From positions 32,092,489 to 32,156,488 of the forward strand of contig NC_079481.1 of NCBI RefSeq assembly GCF_026230105.1: a stretch of 64,000 nt of DNA, written 5' to 3'. The translations under genes were made by a program, and so were the position numbers. How positions within the stretch are numbered: position 1 is the first letter of the stretch; each line of letters starts with the position of its first letter. Positions 48,411 through 61,000 of the stretch are shown here, in pieces. The stretch comes from Diorhabda sublineata (lineage: Eukaryota > Arthropoda > Insecta > Coleoptera > Chrysomelidae). The notes beneath the pieces are model-generated. The model saw only the letters and a list, made by a program, of their open reading frames with translations, had not been told where the DNA came from and did no database searches.

Positions 48411-51400
48411 TTTTTTGGAGAAAATAATATTTTCATAATACAATTCCAATTAAATTTATTTTTACAAATGAAACTGAATGTAAAGTTTTAAAAATTCAAG
48501 AATACTTTTCTTAATTTTCTAATAATAATACATATCGTAAGAAAACTGTATTTATCTCAAAATTTACAAATTATACAGGAGAGCATTTCACAGTTCCAAT
48601 TTGTAATTAACCGATGCCACGAAATCTACTGTATTTATAATTATTTTGGAATCAAAATTACTTGTTCTATGAGAATTTTTAATATCAAAAGCCTTTTCTA
48701 CATGCGTTTATAAAAAGTTGTTTCTGTCGTGAATACTGGTCGTGGTCCTGGTCATACGGCTTCCGCTGTACCTTTTAAAACATTTATTTTTTTTATTCAA
48801 CTGATATATCGATACTCGATCAAAACTTATGGCAGTTTTGTGCTTTAGGCGAGGCAGTGAGGTGAAGTACTGATACTTTTAATACTGTAGGATTATTATT
48901 TCAAACCTACAGATGTAATTATAAAAAAAATAACAAAAATCTTGATAATTATTATATTAAGAGCAAGTGACTGACATTTAACTTTTAGCTTTGAGGTTAG
49001 TTAAAAATATTTATCAGTGAAATGTTGATACACTTCTTGTAGGTGTCAAATTCATATGATTTGTTCTTTTGATTATGTTCGGGAAAATTAAAAACAATTT
49101 AACTATTTATTTTTATCATTATGGTAGGTACGCCTATGTCTTAACCTTGTTATTTATCAAAATATGAAAAGTTCGATTTTATATATTTGAAATTAATAAA
49201 AGCTAGAAAGAATAAAGAAAAAACAACTTACCTGTAAAAAGTGATCATCATTATATATTTTTATGAGTGTTAGAGCAGCTGCAAGCTACAAATCCAACCA
49301 TATTATTTTCAATTTATTACTAAAGTTTTAACACTTAAGTCACTATTATAATCGATGCTAATGAACATAAAACTAAAAATATATTCAAAACCACTGTATA
49401 CAATTAATAAAAATTTTCATTTTCATAGTATTCATCCCGACAGAGTTTCGAAAATCTTCATGATGTACGTGTTGATATTTCAGTTACTTATGTCAAACTT
49501 ATACTTCTAACCAAATTTTATTGACACCCGTTCGTGAAATTTCGTTAGCAAACGGGAAGAGCCAATCAAATCTGTTTTCATCAGTCACGTGATACCACAA
49601 TACAATTATTGCTTTAAGGATTTATAGGGTTAGGAATCTTTTATTTTAATTTTTCATCCTTAAAATATCCGTTAATTTCAAATAGAAATTAATATAAGTT
49701 CAAATATTGGATTGTTTTTATATATCTAAAGACGCAATTCCCGCTCAAAAGTTTACGAGGTAAAGTTGGCTGTGGATGACGTACGGAACATCACATATGA
49801 ATCGACCATCTTAGAAACTATTATTAGCTCAATAACAGCGTTGCCAAGTTTAATTCGAATTTAGTCAAATTGATTAATAATCTTTACAAACGAATGAGAA
49901 AGAATAGGTAATTATTTGGAACAGGAAATTATTAAACGAAATCATAAAAAAACGTTAATTTATTTACATTTTGAAATCGGTTAATATGTCTTTACAGCCG
50001 CAGGTAATGATATCACAGATAAAAAACTTTTTCATAATTATTTACATTGTCTACAACAGGTCAATGACATTCGACTATCATATGAATTCAAAACAACAAA
50101 TTGCTCTTTTTACCAAATGTTATTAACCTTTACACATTCAAAATTTATCGCAATCAAATCTATTAAAATTTTACGAATTTGACTATAATTTTATTACAGT
50201 GTACGAGTACCAATAATAATTTTTTTTATCTAATGTTCTCTTAAATAAAATATTTGAATTGGATAAGATAGTCCAGTGGATATATACGTTGATAAAGTAC
50301 AAATAATAGATATATTTGGTTTCGCCGCCACTGGTTATCTAGGTTAAGAAATCGCTGATAAAATCGTTTGTATTGACATAAGCCTGCTTGATTTTATTTT
50401 TCACCTTCTAAATACGTTTTAAATTCACTTTATAGATAGCATACACACACAATGAAAAAAAAAATGATTTACGACAGATAAATCTACTTTTTGTTGACTT
50501 GAGAATATTAGAATTTTGCAAGCTATTATACGGGTTATTGACTGTATTCATAAGTCGTGAAGAGATTATAAATATTTACTATTTCTGCATTTTCTTTTTT
50601 AATTTGTTTAAGTTAGACATACGGAAAATGGAATGTTTGCATTACGTGGTTCAGATAAACATATAAAAAGATGGGTTAAGAAATTGAAGAAGAATTCAAT
50701 TTTAATGCACATAGACAATATTCGCGTTGGGATAAAATCGGCAACGACTAGTTTTTACATAGACAAATATTAGGCTTATTTAGAACAATCGAAGAGTCGA
50801 TTTTAAATTAAAAAGAGAAGAATTTATTATTGAACATAAGAAACGAAAGCATGTGGTGATAAAACTAGGAGGTTAAATGAATTGTTTTATATCATATTAA
50901 CTTTGAACATATGATTTACAGTTTAAAAGTATCGAAAATATTGAAGGTAATATATTTATATCATTATAAACTATTGTTTACCGGGTGGTAACGAATTTTG
51001 ATTAAATACATACAGTAGCGTACAAAGTTAAAGTTAAAAAATAAATTTTTATTAAATGTAAAAAGTTGTTAGTAGAGTCGGCTGTGAAATTGACAGCTGC
51101 GCATTAAATTGACTTTTAGTTGATGTTTATTAGTACAATTTTGACAATTTAAATGTCAATAAGTTAGTATATTAGTGAAATTCGTGAAGAAACACGATTT
51201 GTAAATCTAATAATATACAAAGTTTTTTCAAAAATATCTTGTATCTATTAAAAATATATAATATTAAAAAAATTTATATATTTACTAATATTTGAGTGAA
51301 ATGATTTTTGTTTTAGAATAAAATAATTATAAAAAGTGCATTGAACTTAAAATTAGAAGGTTTTTGTTGGTTGAATTTAGATATTTTCGAATGTTTTATA

Positions 51401-52232
51401 TGAAAAAATTTAGTTTCTTCTTTTCTATATTATTTACCTGAAGATGAAAATCAGATTATTCGAAATTTTGCTTTTCTTCTGCCGTATAAACGGTGGTAAA
51501 TTAGTAAAAGTGGTAGCAAAATTTATAATCCTTTTAATAAAAAAAAAAAGAGTTGTTAGTCAAGGTATAACATTTTTCCTCGTTTTCAAGGACAAAAGTA
51601 ACAATTATCAATTATTCTTCACAACTAGATGTTAGTCAATTTACAAAAATTGTTCTCGACCAGTCAATTTAGAAATATTGACGCCATCTTGGAAATCCGT
51701 GTTTATTTATAACGTGTAAGTTTTCTTATTTCAATATACATAAATGTAGTTTTTTATAGACATAATACATAATACAAAATTTAAATTATATTATGTACCA
51801 AACTAATCGAGTAATTAGGTATTGAAATTAATCATTTTTCTAACGATTTGACTCATGAGATGAAACTCCGTATTTAAAGGTTATCTATGGTCGGAAATAC
51901 TTTAGTCATCGTTACAATATGGCGTCGGATTATTGTTTGGTTAAGGAATCGTTATTTTTTATAAATTATTATAGCGTAATTAAAATTATTTTTTTTTTTC
52001 AAATAAGAATATAGATAAATAGTAATAAAATACATTTTGTTTATATAAATAAATAGAACGTGTTGATAAAATTTATTTCTTCTGATTGTCATAGTTTTTT
52101 TTTTATCAATGTTTATGGTATATATTTGAAAGAAATCTATTTAAAGTGTATAAATAAAACGTGCTAGGTGATTATTGAAACTAATGAAGCGTTTTTGTGT
52201 ACATAGTGATGAAATATTATTTTTGTGTGCAG

Positions 52233-53647
52233 AAGATCCTGACCCAGGAGGAAAGAAAGAAGCTGCTATTTCCGAAGAATCGAATAAAGACAACGTCGAA
52301 CCGACCGACGAAAAATCCCCCCGTTGCCCGAAAGGTTTATCGAGGAGACAAAGAAAAAATCGTAAAAGAGACGATAGCTCGCCGCCGGGAAAACAAAAAC
52401 TGAAAAAATCCAAACCGAAAAAATCGTCTACCCAACATCAAACTATTAATAACAATAAAAAAATCATGTCCAATCGATCTGATCAATGGGACATACCGGA
52501 AACGATGCTCTACGATCTCCTACAAAATTATTTGTTGTCTTTGGATCAAATGATGAGCATGGGGTATCCGATACAGACTACGGTGGATCCGGGAGCGGTG
52601 GCGATTTACAAGAGCCCCAGCGAACCGTGTAAACCCGCGAATAATACAATTTTCAACTTGAACGCGATGGAATTCGTACCGAGAAGCGATTGCAGTACTT
52701 CGGATAGCGGTCAAGGTTCTGCGGAGTCCGGCGACAGCGGGGACGAATCGACCGCCAGCAGTTGCAGTAGAAGTAGCCGCAGCAGTACCAGCAGCAGTTA
52801 CTGCTCGTATTACGACATAAATAATTACACCGAGCAATCGTTAGTGCCCAGCAACTACGTTTACCATTCGAGGATATGTTGTAGATGCGAAACGAAATTT
52901 TACACAACCGAAACTGAATATATGACCCAAGAGGGATGCGTCTATCATTGGGGGAAGCTGCAAAGCGTTTTCGTCGATAGGAAACCGCAGGTGGCTTACA
53001 GTTGTTGCAGCCGATCGGCGGGAACTCCGGGATGCACGGAAGGGAAATTTCACGTGTGGAACGGGGTGACGATGGGAATGAACGGATTTTTCGACGATTT
53101 TATATCGACTAAACCGAGGAGGAAGGTACCGCAAGAAGGACATTACGGCGTATACGCTCTCGATTGTGAAATGTGTTATACAGTGCGCGGTTTGGAAGTA
53201 ACGAAAGTGACGGTGGTTGGAATAGGGGGGAAATTAGTGTACGACAGTTTCGTTAAACCTGATTGTGAAATAGTCGATTACAATACCAGATTTTCTGGTA
53301 TAACGAAAAACGATATAACGAGTAATACGAAATCTTTGGCGGACGTACAAAAAGATTTGTTGAATTTTATAAACGCGAAAACTATTCTAATCGGACACGG
53401 TTTAGAAAATGATTTACGTGCTTTGAAGATCGTGCATTATACGGTTATCGATACGGCGCAGACTTTCCCCCATTACCACGGTTTGCCTTATAGGAGATCC
53501 TTGAAAAATCTCACTTCTACTATTTTGAAGAGGACTATACAAGGAAGCGTCGACGGACACGACAGTTACGAGGACGCCAACGCTTGCTTGGAACTAATGT
53601 TATGGAAGGTGAGAAAAGATTTGAAAAAACTTGCCGTTTATTCGTAA
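52233..53647 (+). CDS. REXO1/GOR-type 3'-5' RNA exonuclease, terminal coding exon
   Basis: DEDDh-family RNA exonuclease of the REX1-like branch, which trims RNA 3' ends using two metal ions. The C-terminal domain keeps every catalytic motif: YALDCEMCY with the D-x-E at 53162-53170, HGLENDLRALK with Asp at 53411, and HDSYEDANACLEL with His at 53558 and Asp at 53573. Before it lies a Cys/His zinc-binding region typical of the GOR branch (RICCRCETKF, EGCVYHWGK, SCCSRSAGTPGC, GKFHVW). The N-terminal part is basic (RRQRKNRKR) and then very Ser-rich. A strong acceptor (TATTTTTGTGTGCAG) ends at 52232, so I start the exon at 52233 and expect upstream exons. Alternatively the ATG at 52184 starts a 487-residue protein in the same frame. 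The best-known fly relative of this branch may be prage, but orthology is not established. Confidence 0.88.
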
Positions 53648-53676
53648 TTATATTCCCCTCATTATTGCTTTTATTT

Positions 53677-53682
53677 ATTAAA
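53677..53682 (+). terminator. Possible polyadenylation signal (ATTAAA) of the REXO1-like gene
   Basis: ATTAAA lies 30 bp past the stop codon and before the downstream tandem array. It is a common variant signal, but chance matches are frequent in AT-rich DNA. Confidence 0.35.
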
Positions 53683-53789
53683 ATGCTTCTCATTTATAAA
53701 AATCATTTCCTAGTTAGAAGGTAGAATGCATAACTAAAAATAATTATTGAATCTACGAATAATTAACGGAAAATGATTTCAGTGTAAAT

Positions 53790-55925
53790 CCAATTAAGAA
53801 AAATTGGAATATCATTAGTTTCGGTGTACTTTTCGTAAAAGTTTTAAATTCAACTTCATAATTTGCTTTCGAATTAAAAATAATGAACAGAACCGTTTAA
53901 ATTATTTCATATCCTATGATTTCAGTACTAATTTTTAATTAAAAAATGGATCTACCGATAATTTACAGGTTTTTCTACCATAAAAATAATAATTATAAGT
54001 ATCAAAGTTGTCACCGTAATTATAATAGAAATATATAAATACCCCCTGCATTGAATCATAATAAGAATTGAAATACCATTAGTTTCGGTGTACTTTTCTT
54101 AAAAGTTTTGAAATCAACTTCATAATTTGCTTTCGAATTAAAAATAATGAATAGAACCGTTTAAATTATTTTATATCCTATGATTTCAGTACTAATTTTT
54201 AATTAAAAAATGGATCTACCGATAATTTACAGGTTTTTCTACCATAAAAATAATAATTATAAGTATCAAAGTTGTCACCGTAATTATAATAGAAATATAT
54301 AAATACCTCCTGCATTGAATCATAATAAGAATTGAAATACCATTAGTTTCGGTGGACTTTTCGTAAAAGTTTTGAAATCAACTTCATAATTTGCTTTCGA
54401 ATTAAAAATAATGAATAGAACTGTTTAAATTATTTTATATCCTATGATTTCAGTACTAATTTTTAATTAAAAAATGGATCTACGATAATTTACAGGTTTT
54501 TCTACCATAAAAATAATAATTATAAGTATCAAAGTTGTCACCGTAATTATAATAGAAATATATAAATACCTCCTGCATTGAATCATAATAAGAATTGAAA
54601 TACCATTAGTTTCGGTGTACTTTTCTTAAAAGTTTTGAAATCAACTTCATAATTTGCTTTCGAATTAAAAATAATGAATAGAACCGTTTAAATTATTTTA
54701 TATCCTATGATTTCAGTACTAATTTTTAATTAAAAAATGGATCTACCGATAATTTACAGGTTTTTCTACCATAAAAATAATAATTATAAGTATCAAAGTT
54801 GTCACCGTAATTATAATAGAAATATATAAATACCCCCTGCATTGAATCATAATAAGAATTGAAATACCATTAGTTTCGGTGTACTTTTCTTAAAAGTTTT
54901 GAAATCAACTTCATAATTTGCTTTCGAATTAAAAATAATGAATAGAACCGTTTAAATTATTTTATATCCTATGATTTCAGTACTAATTTTTAATTAAAAA
55001 ATGGATCTACCGATAATTTACAGGTTTTTCTACCATAAAAATAATAATTATAAGTATCAAAGTTGTCACCGTAATTATAATAGAAATATATAAATACCTC
55101 CTGCATTGAATCATAATAAGAATTGAAATACCATTAGTTTCGGTGGACTTTTCGTAAAAGTTTTGAAATCAACTTCATAATTTGCTTTCGAATTAAAAAT
55201 AATGAATAGAACTGTTTAAATTATTTTATATCCTATGATTTCAGTACTAATTTTTAATTAAAAAATGGATCTACGATAATTTACAGGTTTTTCTACCATA
55301 AAAATAATAATTATAAGTATCAAAGTTGTCACCGTAATTATAATAGAAATATATAAATACCTCCTGCATTGAATCATAATAAGAATTGAAATACCATTAG
55401 TTTCGGTGGACTTTTCGTAAAAGTTTTGAAATCAACTTCATAATTTGCTTTCGAATTAAAAATAATGAATAGAACTGTTTAAATTATTTTATATCCTATG
55501 ATTTCAGTACTAATTTTTAATTAAAAAATGGATCTACCGATAATTTACAGGTTTTTCTACCATAAAAATAATAATTAAGTATCAAAGTTGTCACCGTAAT
55601 TATAATAGAAATATATAAATACCTCCTGCATTGAATCATAATAAGAATTGAAATACCATTAGTTTCGGTGTACTTTTCTTAAAAGTTTTGAAATCAACTT
55701 CATAATTTGCTTTCGAATTAAAAATAATGAACAGAACTGTTTAAATTATTTTATATCCTATGATTTCAGTACCCGTTTAATTAAAAAATGGATCTACTGA
55801 TAATTTACAGGTTTTTCTAGTAAAATGAGTTTTCCACCATAAATATAATAATTATAAGTATCAAAGTTGTCATCGTAATAATAATTAAAATATATAAATA
55901 CCCCTGCACTTAATCATTATAATAA
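53790..55925. repeat. 264-bp AT-rich tandem array, 8 copies
   Basis: TCGGTG anchors fall at 53821, 54085, 54349, 54612, 54876, 55140, 55403 and 55665, periods of 262-264 bp. Shared segments include ATACCATTAGTTTCGGTG, TTTGCTTTCGAATTAAA and TATCCTATGATTTCAGTAC. The first and last copies are the most diverged, as expected from unequal exchange. Copies 3, 6 and 7 share GGTGGACTTTTCG, and copies 3 and 6 share the CTACGATAAT deletion, so the 4-5-6 block repeats the pattern of the preceding copies. All frames have stops. Confidence 0.95.
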
Positions 55926-57930
55926 ATGAACATTTTTTGAAAAGGAACTTGGTAAAAATTATTGAAACAAAGAATGGAAGAGAAAATACCAATTTTTTTT
56001 TTGAAAATATACATTATTACAGTATCTTTCGATATAAAATTTTCTCTACCCTAATTTATGTGTTCTTTCAGTAAAAATTTCGAAATTATATTCTTACTTT
56101 ACTTTTAAATTGGAAATAATGTTAAAATCTGTCAAATTTGTTCAATATCTTATATTTTCAGTACTCATTTCAGACTTGTTTAGATACTTTTATACTCCCC
56201 TCGTTTTTTGATTCTTGAAAATCGAAAAATGATCCGATTTCGATGATTTTTTTTTCAATTTTCGTTTTTACGGCGGATTTACGAAAAAAAATTATGGGAA
56301 TAAAAAAATTGATAACTTATATTGGTTTCAGGGTTTTAAATGTTCATTCACGTATTTGTTGATAACTTTTTTCCAAATAATCAAATGAAGTTGTTATATG
56401 TTTTTTTTTTCATAATCTAAACAAATAAACGAACAAATTGAAGAAAAAAACTATACAAAAATGTTGATTTATCATGATTCTATAATTAAAAATAATAATT
56501 CCTCTTAAAATTAACCTTTTCTCACATATAATAGTTTGTACCTTTTTTATTAAGTAATCATGTGATTGGTGGTATGGAGCTGTCAAAAGTCATCATCAAT
56601 TGACATTTACGTGTTTATTTCATTGTATAAACATAACTTACCATTCGGTATTTCTTATGTTAATTTAATAATTGTTCTCGTTTTAATCCAGGGCCTAATC
56701 CATTTTCCCTTTGGTTTTTTCCGAGAATTAACTTTGTAAACATAATTATTTATACAAGAAATACCGCAGCACAAGCAGCCATTCATTTAAGTTCATAATA
56801 CCATATGACACCGACACGATATTGGACTTATTGCGCAGAAATTAGCGCAGAAACTGTACATAAATATGATACGGGATGGTATTTCTGTACAGTATTCGAT
56901 ATCGAAAACTAGATGATCGTATTACATTATACAGTTTTTGTCAATATTGAAAATTATACAGAAAACAATATCGGTAGTTGCATAATGTCCATACTACCTT
57001 TAAACTATTGATTCATTTGAATTTAGATATTTTAAATAATTTCGTTTCTAGTAAACATAATATTTGTTAAATAGTAATTTTGATTAATGACAAAAAAAGT
57101 TGAAAATAAATATGCATTCCATTTACATTCAAGTAATCTGAGACTTCTGTATCTTAATCTCAGATAATTACGTCATTGCTCACAAATTCACCGTCTATTA
57201 CAGCAAAAGAAACGACATATTCAAAATATTAGTATTTAAGAGATTATTTACATTAATAACTGTTTGTAATAATCTGACAACGCGATGTTCTTAACCTCAC
57301 TTTCAATCTGAGTTTAAAAAAACTCACTATAAAGCATATACAATACTGTTCCTAATATTGTTTATATTCTCACAACTCTCAATTTTTTCAATATATACCT
57401 GTAAAATAATAAAGTTGCCCTAAGTTTACGTAATTTACTTATTATATGGATAAAACTGTAACCATATAATTGATACCACAAACTACACATTAAATTTTTA
57501 TTCTACCTTCTAACTAAACGTTTAGATATACGAAAAACAATGTGATTCAATTATGAATTAAGAAATTTGTACGTTCCTTCAAATTTCTATTTATTTTTTT
57601 GATTATAGTGATAAAAAAAAGGAGAAAAGATTCTCGTGTTTTGTTGTACTGTGATGAACTTGTTTCTATTTTATTCGTTTGTTGTGGCAAGTATCAGTTT
57701 TTTTTTCGAAAAAACTATTTCGTTATAAAATTAATTTCTTCCATGCTAAAATTATCATGAAAATATTTATATACATGCACTTTTAATGTTATGTTCACTA
57801 GTGAATCAACGTAACAATTGCTTCTTCTTTTATAATTAAATATAAAATAATCTCAATGCCTTCATTTCAAAGACATAGTAATTCGAGTTGGCTGAAAATA
57901 TATAATTTCTATATTCAAAAGTTGTGCTAA
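55926..57930. other. Gene-free AT-rich region
   Basis: No exon, RNA gene or repeat was recognised. Confidence 0.5.
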
Positions 57931-57933
57931 TTT

Positions 57934-58098
57934 TAGAAAGAAACAGCCTCTAGTATAAAGTATAGCTATCTTTGTTCCGCTGTGCGCTGATTGGTCAAAA
58001 GAGATAGGGTGTAGAGAAATATATTTGTGGGAGGAGTAATATACAAGTAATTGAACACTTGACAGAGATAGCTATACCGTAACCTTCTTTCTATCTCC
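57934..58098. mobile_element. Small foldback element
   Basis: GTATAGCTATCTTTGT at 57960-57975 is mirrored by ACAGAGATAGCTATAC at 58062-58077 (14 of 16 match). AGAAAGAA lies outside both arms in mirrored orientation, so the arms extend further. The centre has a less AT-rich patch (CCGCTGTGCGCTGATTGG). This looks like a MITE. Confidence 0.6.
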
Positions 58099-58099
58099 T

Positions 58100-61000
58100 T
58101 CTAATATTAGAACACGAAATTTATTGGAAGCGAAATTTAGTATTACTTTGTCTATGATTCACTCTGATTATCATTTAACTATACTTCAAAATATAACTTC
58201 TTCTTTTTTATGTTGAATATAAAATAATCATTCTGGCCTTCACTGTGATTTGATATTTGACTATAAATTCATCTATGGAATTGCCATTTTCAAGGTCATA
58301 CAACTTTTACTGTACAAATTTTTCTGAAAATTCATAGTACTTGTAAATTTATTTGAAAGAAATAACCTAAAAACGATATTTTTTGTAAATCTAAAGACCG
58401 ATTCATAAACTTGACTTTTATTTCTATTTTATTTTTTTTTTTTTCGTTTGTTTATAGTGGTTTATTTTGCTTTGCTTGTTTTTTAGCATAGTTGAGTGAA
58501 TTTCATGATAATTTTGGATGGAAGATGAATTTTTTAATAAGGGATATAATATTTAATATATTTAATCATTTGTAACATCCAATATGACTCAATTTTGGCA
58601 GCTATCATTTTATAAAATGACATTATCAGTCTGAGTGCCGTGTTGAACAAAGTATGTCCCTAACTTGAAAATTTGTGTGCAATGTACAACAAATCGTTTA
58701 TGATAATTAAGTAATTTTGTGATAATAGTTTTAAGGACTATTTTGTTAGGTCCCCGGCCGGGATTTCTTAATCATTACAATTTGTAAAATAATCTAATTG
58801 TTTCGACTGTAGATTTTCTATTTACAAATTTTCTACTTTCAGACATTCAATAAATCGTTTTATGTATTATATGAATTTTATTTATTTCCTCAATACTTTT
58901 CCTCATCCTTAAGTTCAATTATAATCGTTTAAAGACTCTGGTAACTAAAAAAGGTAAGTTTCTAATCAATTACCCTTCAAATTTATTATTCCATCCACAT
59001 TTCAAAGGATGGGTGGAAAACGGAAGAAAATTATTAGAAGAGAACTAGAAAATTATAAAAAAATGATAAAGCATTCGAAATGAAGGTAGATAGGAGCAAA
59101 ACCAATTATTGGGGCAACCTACAGGGGCTGAGACAGCAAAGACTTTCCTGGGAAAAAGTATCAGCCAAAAAATGTCATAATTGTTGGCAAAAATGAAAAT
59201 ATACAATAAAGAAATTACTTGCCATACATTTTCCTTCAAATTAACGTTTTTCCACTTCGAAATTCTCTTATTTCAAGTTTTGTTTTCGTAACACTACTCA
59301 AAATGTTAGGTTAGGAATTTGACGAGTTCGTTTCAACCACAAATATTTCCATAGAGCGTTCTAGAACACGTGACTTTGACAAATCTTCGAATTTTTTTAT
59401 TAAATAAACGTACAAAAAGAAAGTATTAATATTCCAAGTATAATATATATCAACACAACGTTCAGCAAGTTTTTTGTTGTATTTTAGAATGTGTTAGCAA
59501 TTATATCAGGCATATACTTAGTTTTTATTGACTTCCTGAAATTCTCACTTATGAAAATCAACTTTGGCACGTGTAAGAGAAAAATAGTTGGATGCTATAA
59601 ACAGGGCGGGCATAACCCAAAACAAAAATAAAGTATACATTTTATAAAAGTTTTTGTTTGTATCAAAGCACAACTCTGTCTCTAATTCTAATTAGTTTTA
59701 AAACTATGGACATGAACAACTTCACAAATTTAAACTCGAAAATTAGCAAATTGATACATAAACAACTTTTTGAGTTTATGTTCTGATATTGTTAGAAAAA
59801 TAACATTTTTGGTCAACATTGATTAAAAATAAACAAATAACATTCTTTATAAACTTGTTTTATACATTCAAGCCCAAAGTTTTACGTACATTTTGAAAAC
59901 TTTTTTAATTTGGTATTGGTACTAACATGACTGTAATAAAATTGTAGAATATACATTTGGAGTTTGGTTTTATCCAAAAATGAAACGTAAATAGTTATAA
60001 TATATAACATACAGATAGTCCACTGCAAGTAACTGTATCAATAAAATATTATAAACTAATATTTTGTTCAAAGGATAAAACAAACGGTTTTTATTTTACG
60101 ACTAGTTCCATATATTTCACTATAATACAAAACTTTTTTTGGTTCATTAGTAACGGTGAAAACAATAAAAAATTCTTGTACCTTAATTATTGTCAAATCA
60201 GGTGATTTTATACGTGTTCAAACAATGAATCACATTTCAGAAATGAAATCATTAAGTAAATTTATCGTGAAGATATAAAACAATGTATAAAGGCAATTAT
60301 TCAAACATAACCTAAAATAACATAAATCAAATGATAAATTCATTGAATTTCGTTATCAAAATGCATTGATAGAATATATTTTAATATTTTCAGAAAAATA
60401 TTGAATTGAATAGTGGTTAACAAAACCTTGACCTTTATTACCAAATCTATAAAAAATTGGGTTTCGTGATTTCATTGCTATATCAGCTGTAACGACAAAC
60501 ATTGAATATTTCCAATGTTGCCGGATTTATACTTATAAATATATTATTGTTTTTTAGATTTTAGAACGTTTTGTTTTGTATGTTTATTGAAAATGAATTG
60601 TAATGACAAATTTATTGAATTAATAAAACAATAGAAAATAGATTTGAAATATTTATACAATCGTTTTGAATATTTCGCTGAGTAGAATTCATTATGGCAA
60701 CGTATTAAAAATTGAGACGTCAATTAGGCCTTATATACTAGAATTTTATTTATTGAAAGACCTTGACTGTATAAGTGGTTATACTCGTGTCGATATTGAG
60801 ATTCTGATAATGATACAAATTAGAGGTCTGTGAATTTAATAAATCAAATTGACTGATCTTTATATCTATAAGTTGAATTTACGCTTAGGTTACGTAAGAA
60901 GATATCGAAATTGAAATAAATTTCCAATATAATCATGATAAAAAAAAAGTTTTTTGTAATTATCAGTAAATAAACCATGTGATTTTATGACATATTTTGT

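Larger units (their letters stand above)
46844..52232. other. AT-rich region between TBL2-like exons and REXO1-like exon
   Basis: Besides the repeats listed at 47.1-48.4 kb, I see no convincing exon. Near 50,610-50,770 one frame reads RGSDKHIKRWVKKLKKN, which could be a worn transposon helix-turn-helix, but the match is too short to call. Missing exons of either flanking gene could hide here if they are small. Confidence 0.45.

Noticed and set aside
52520..53143. Minus-strand open frames antisense to the REXO1-like exon
   Set aside because: They are Cys/Ser/Arg-rich mirror frames of a real coding exon with no recognisable domain.
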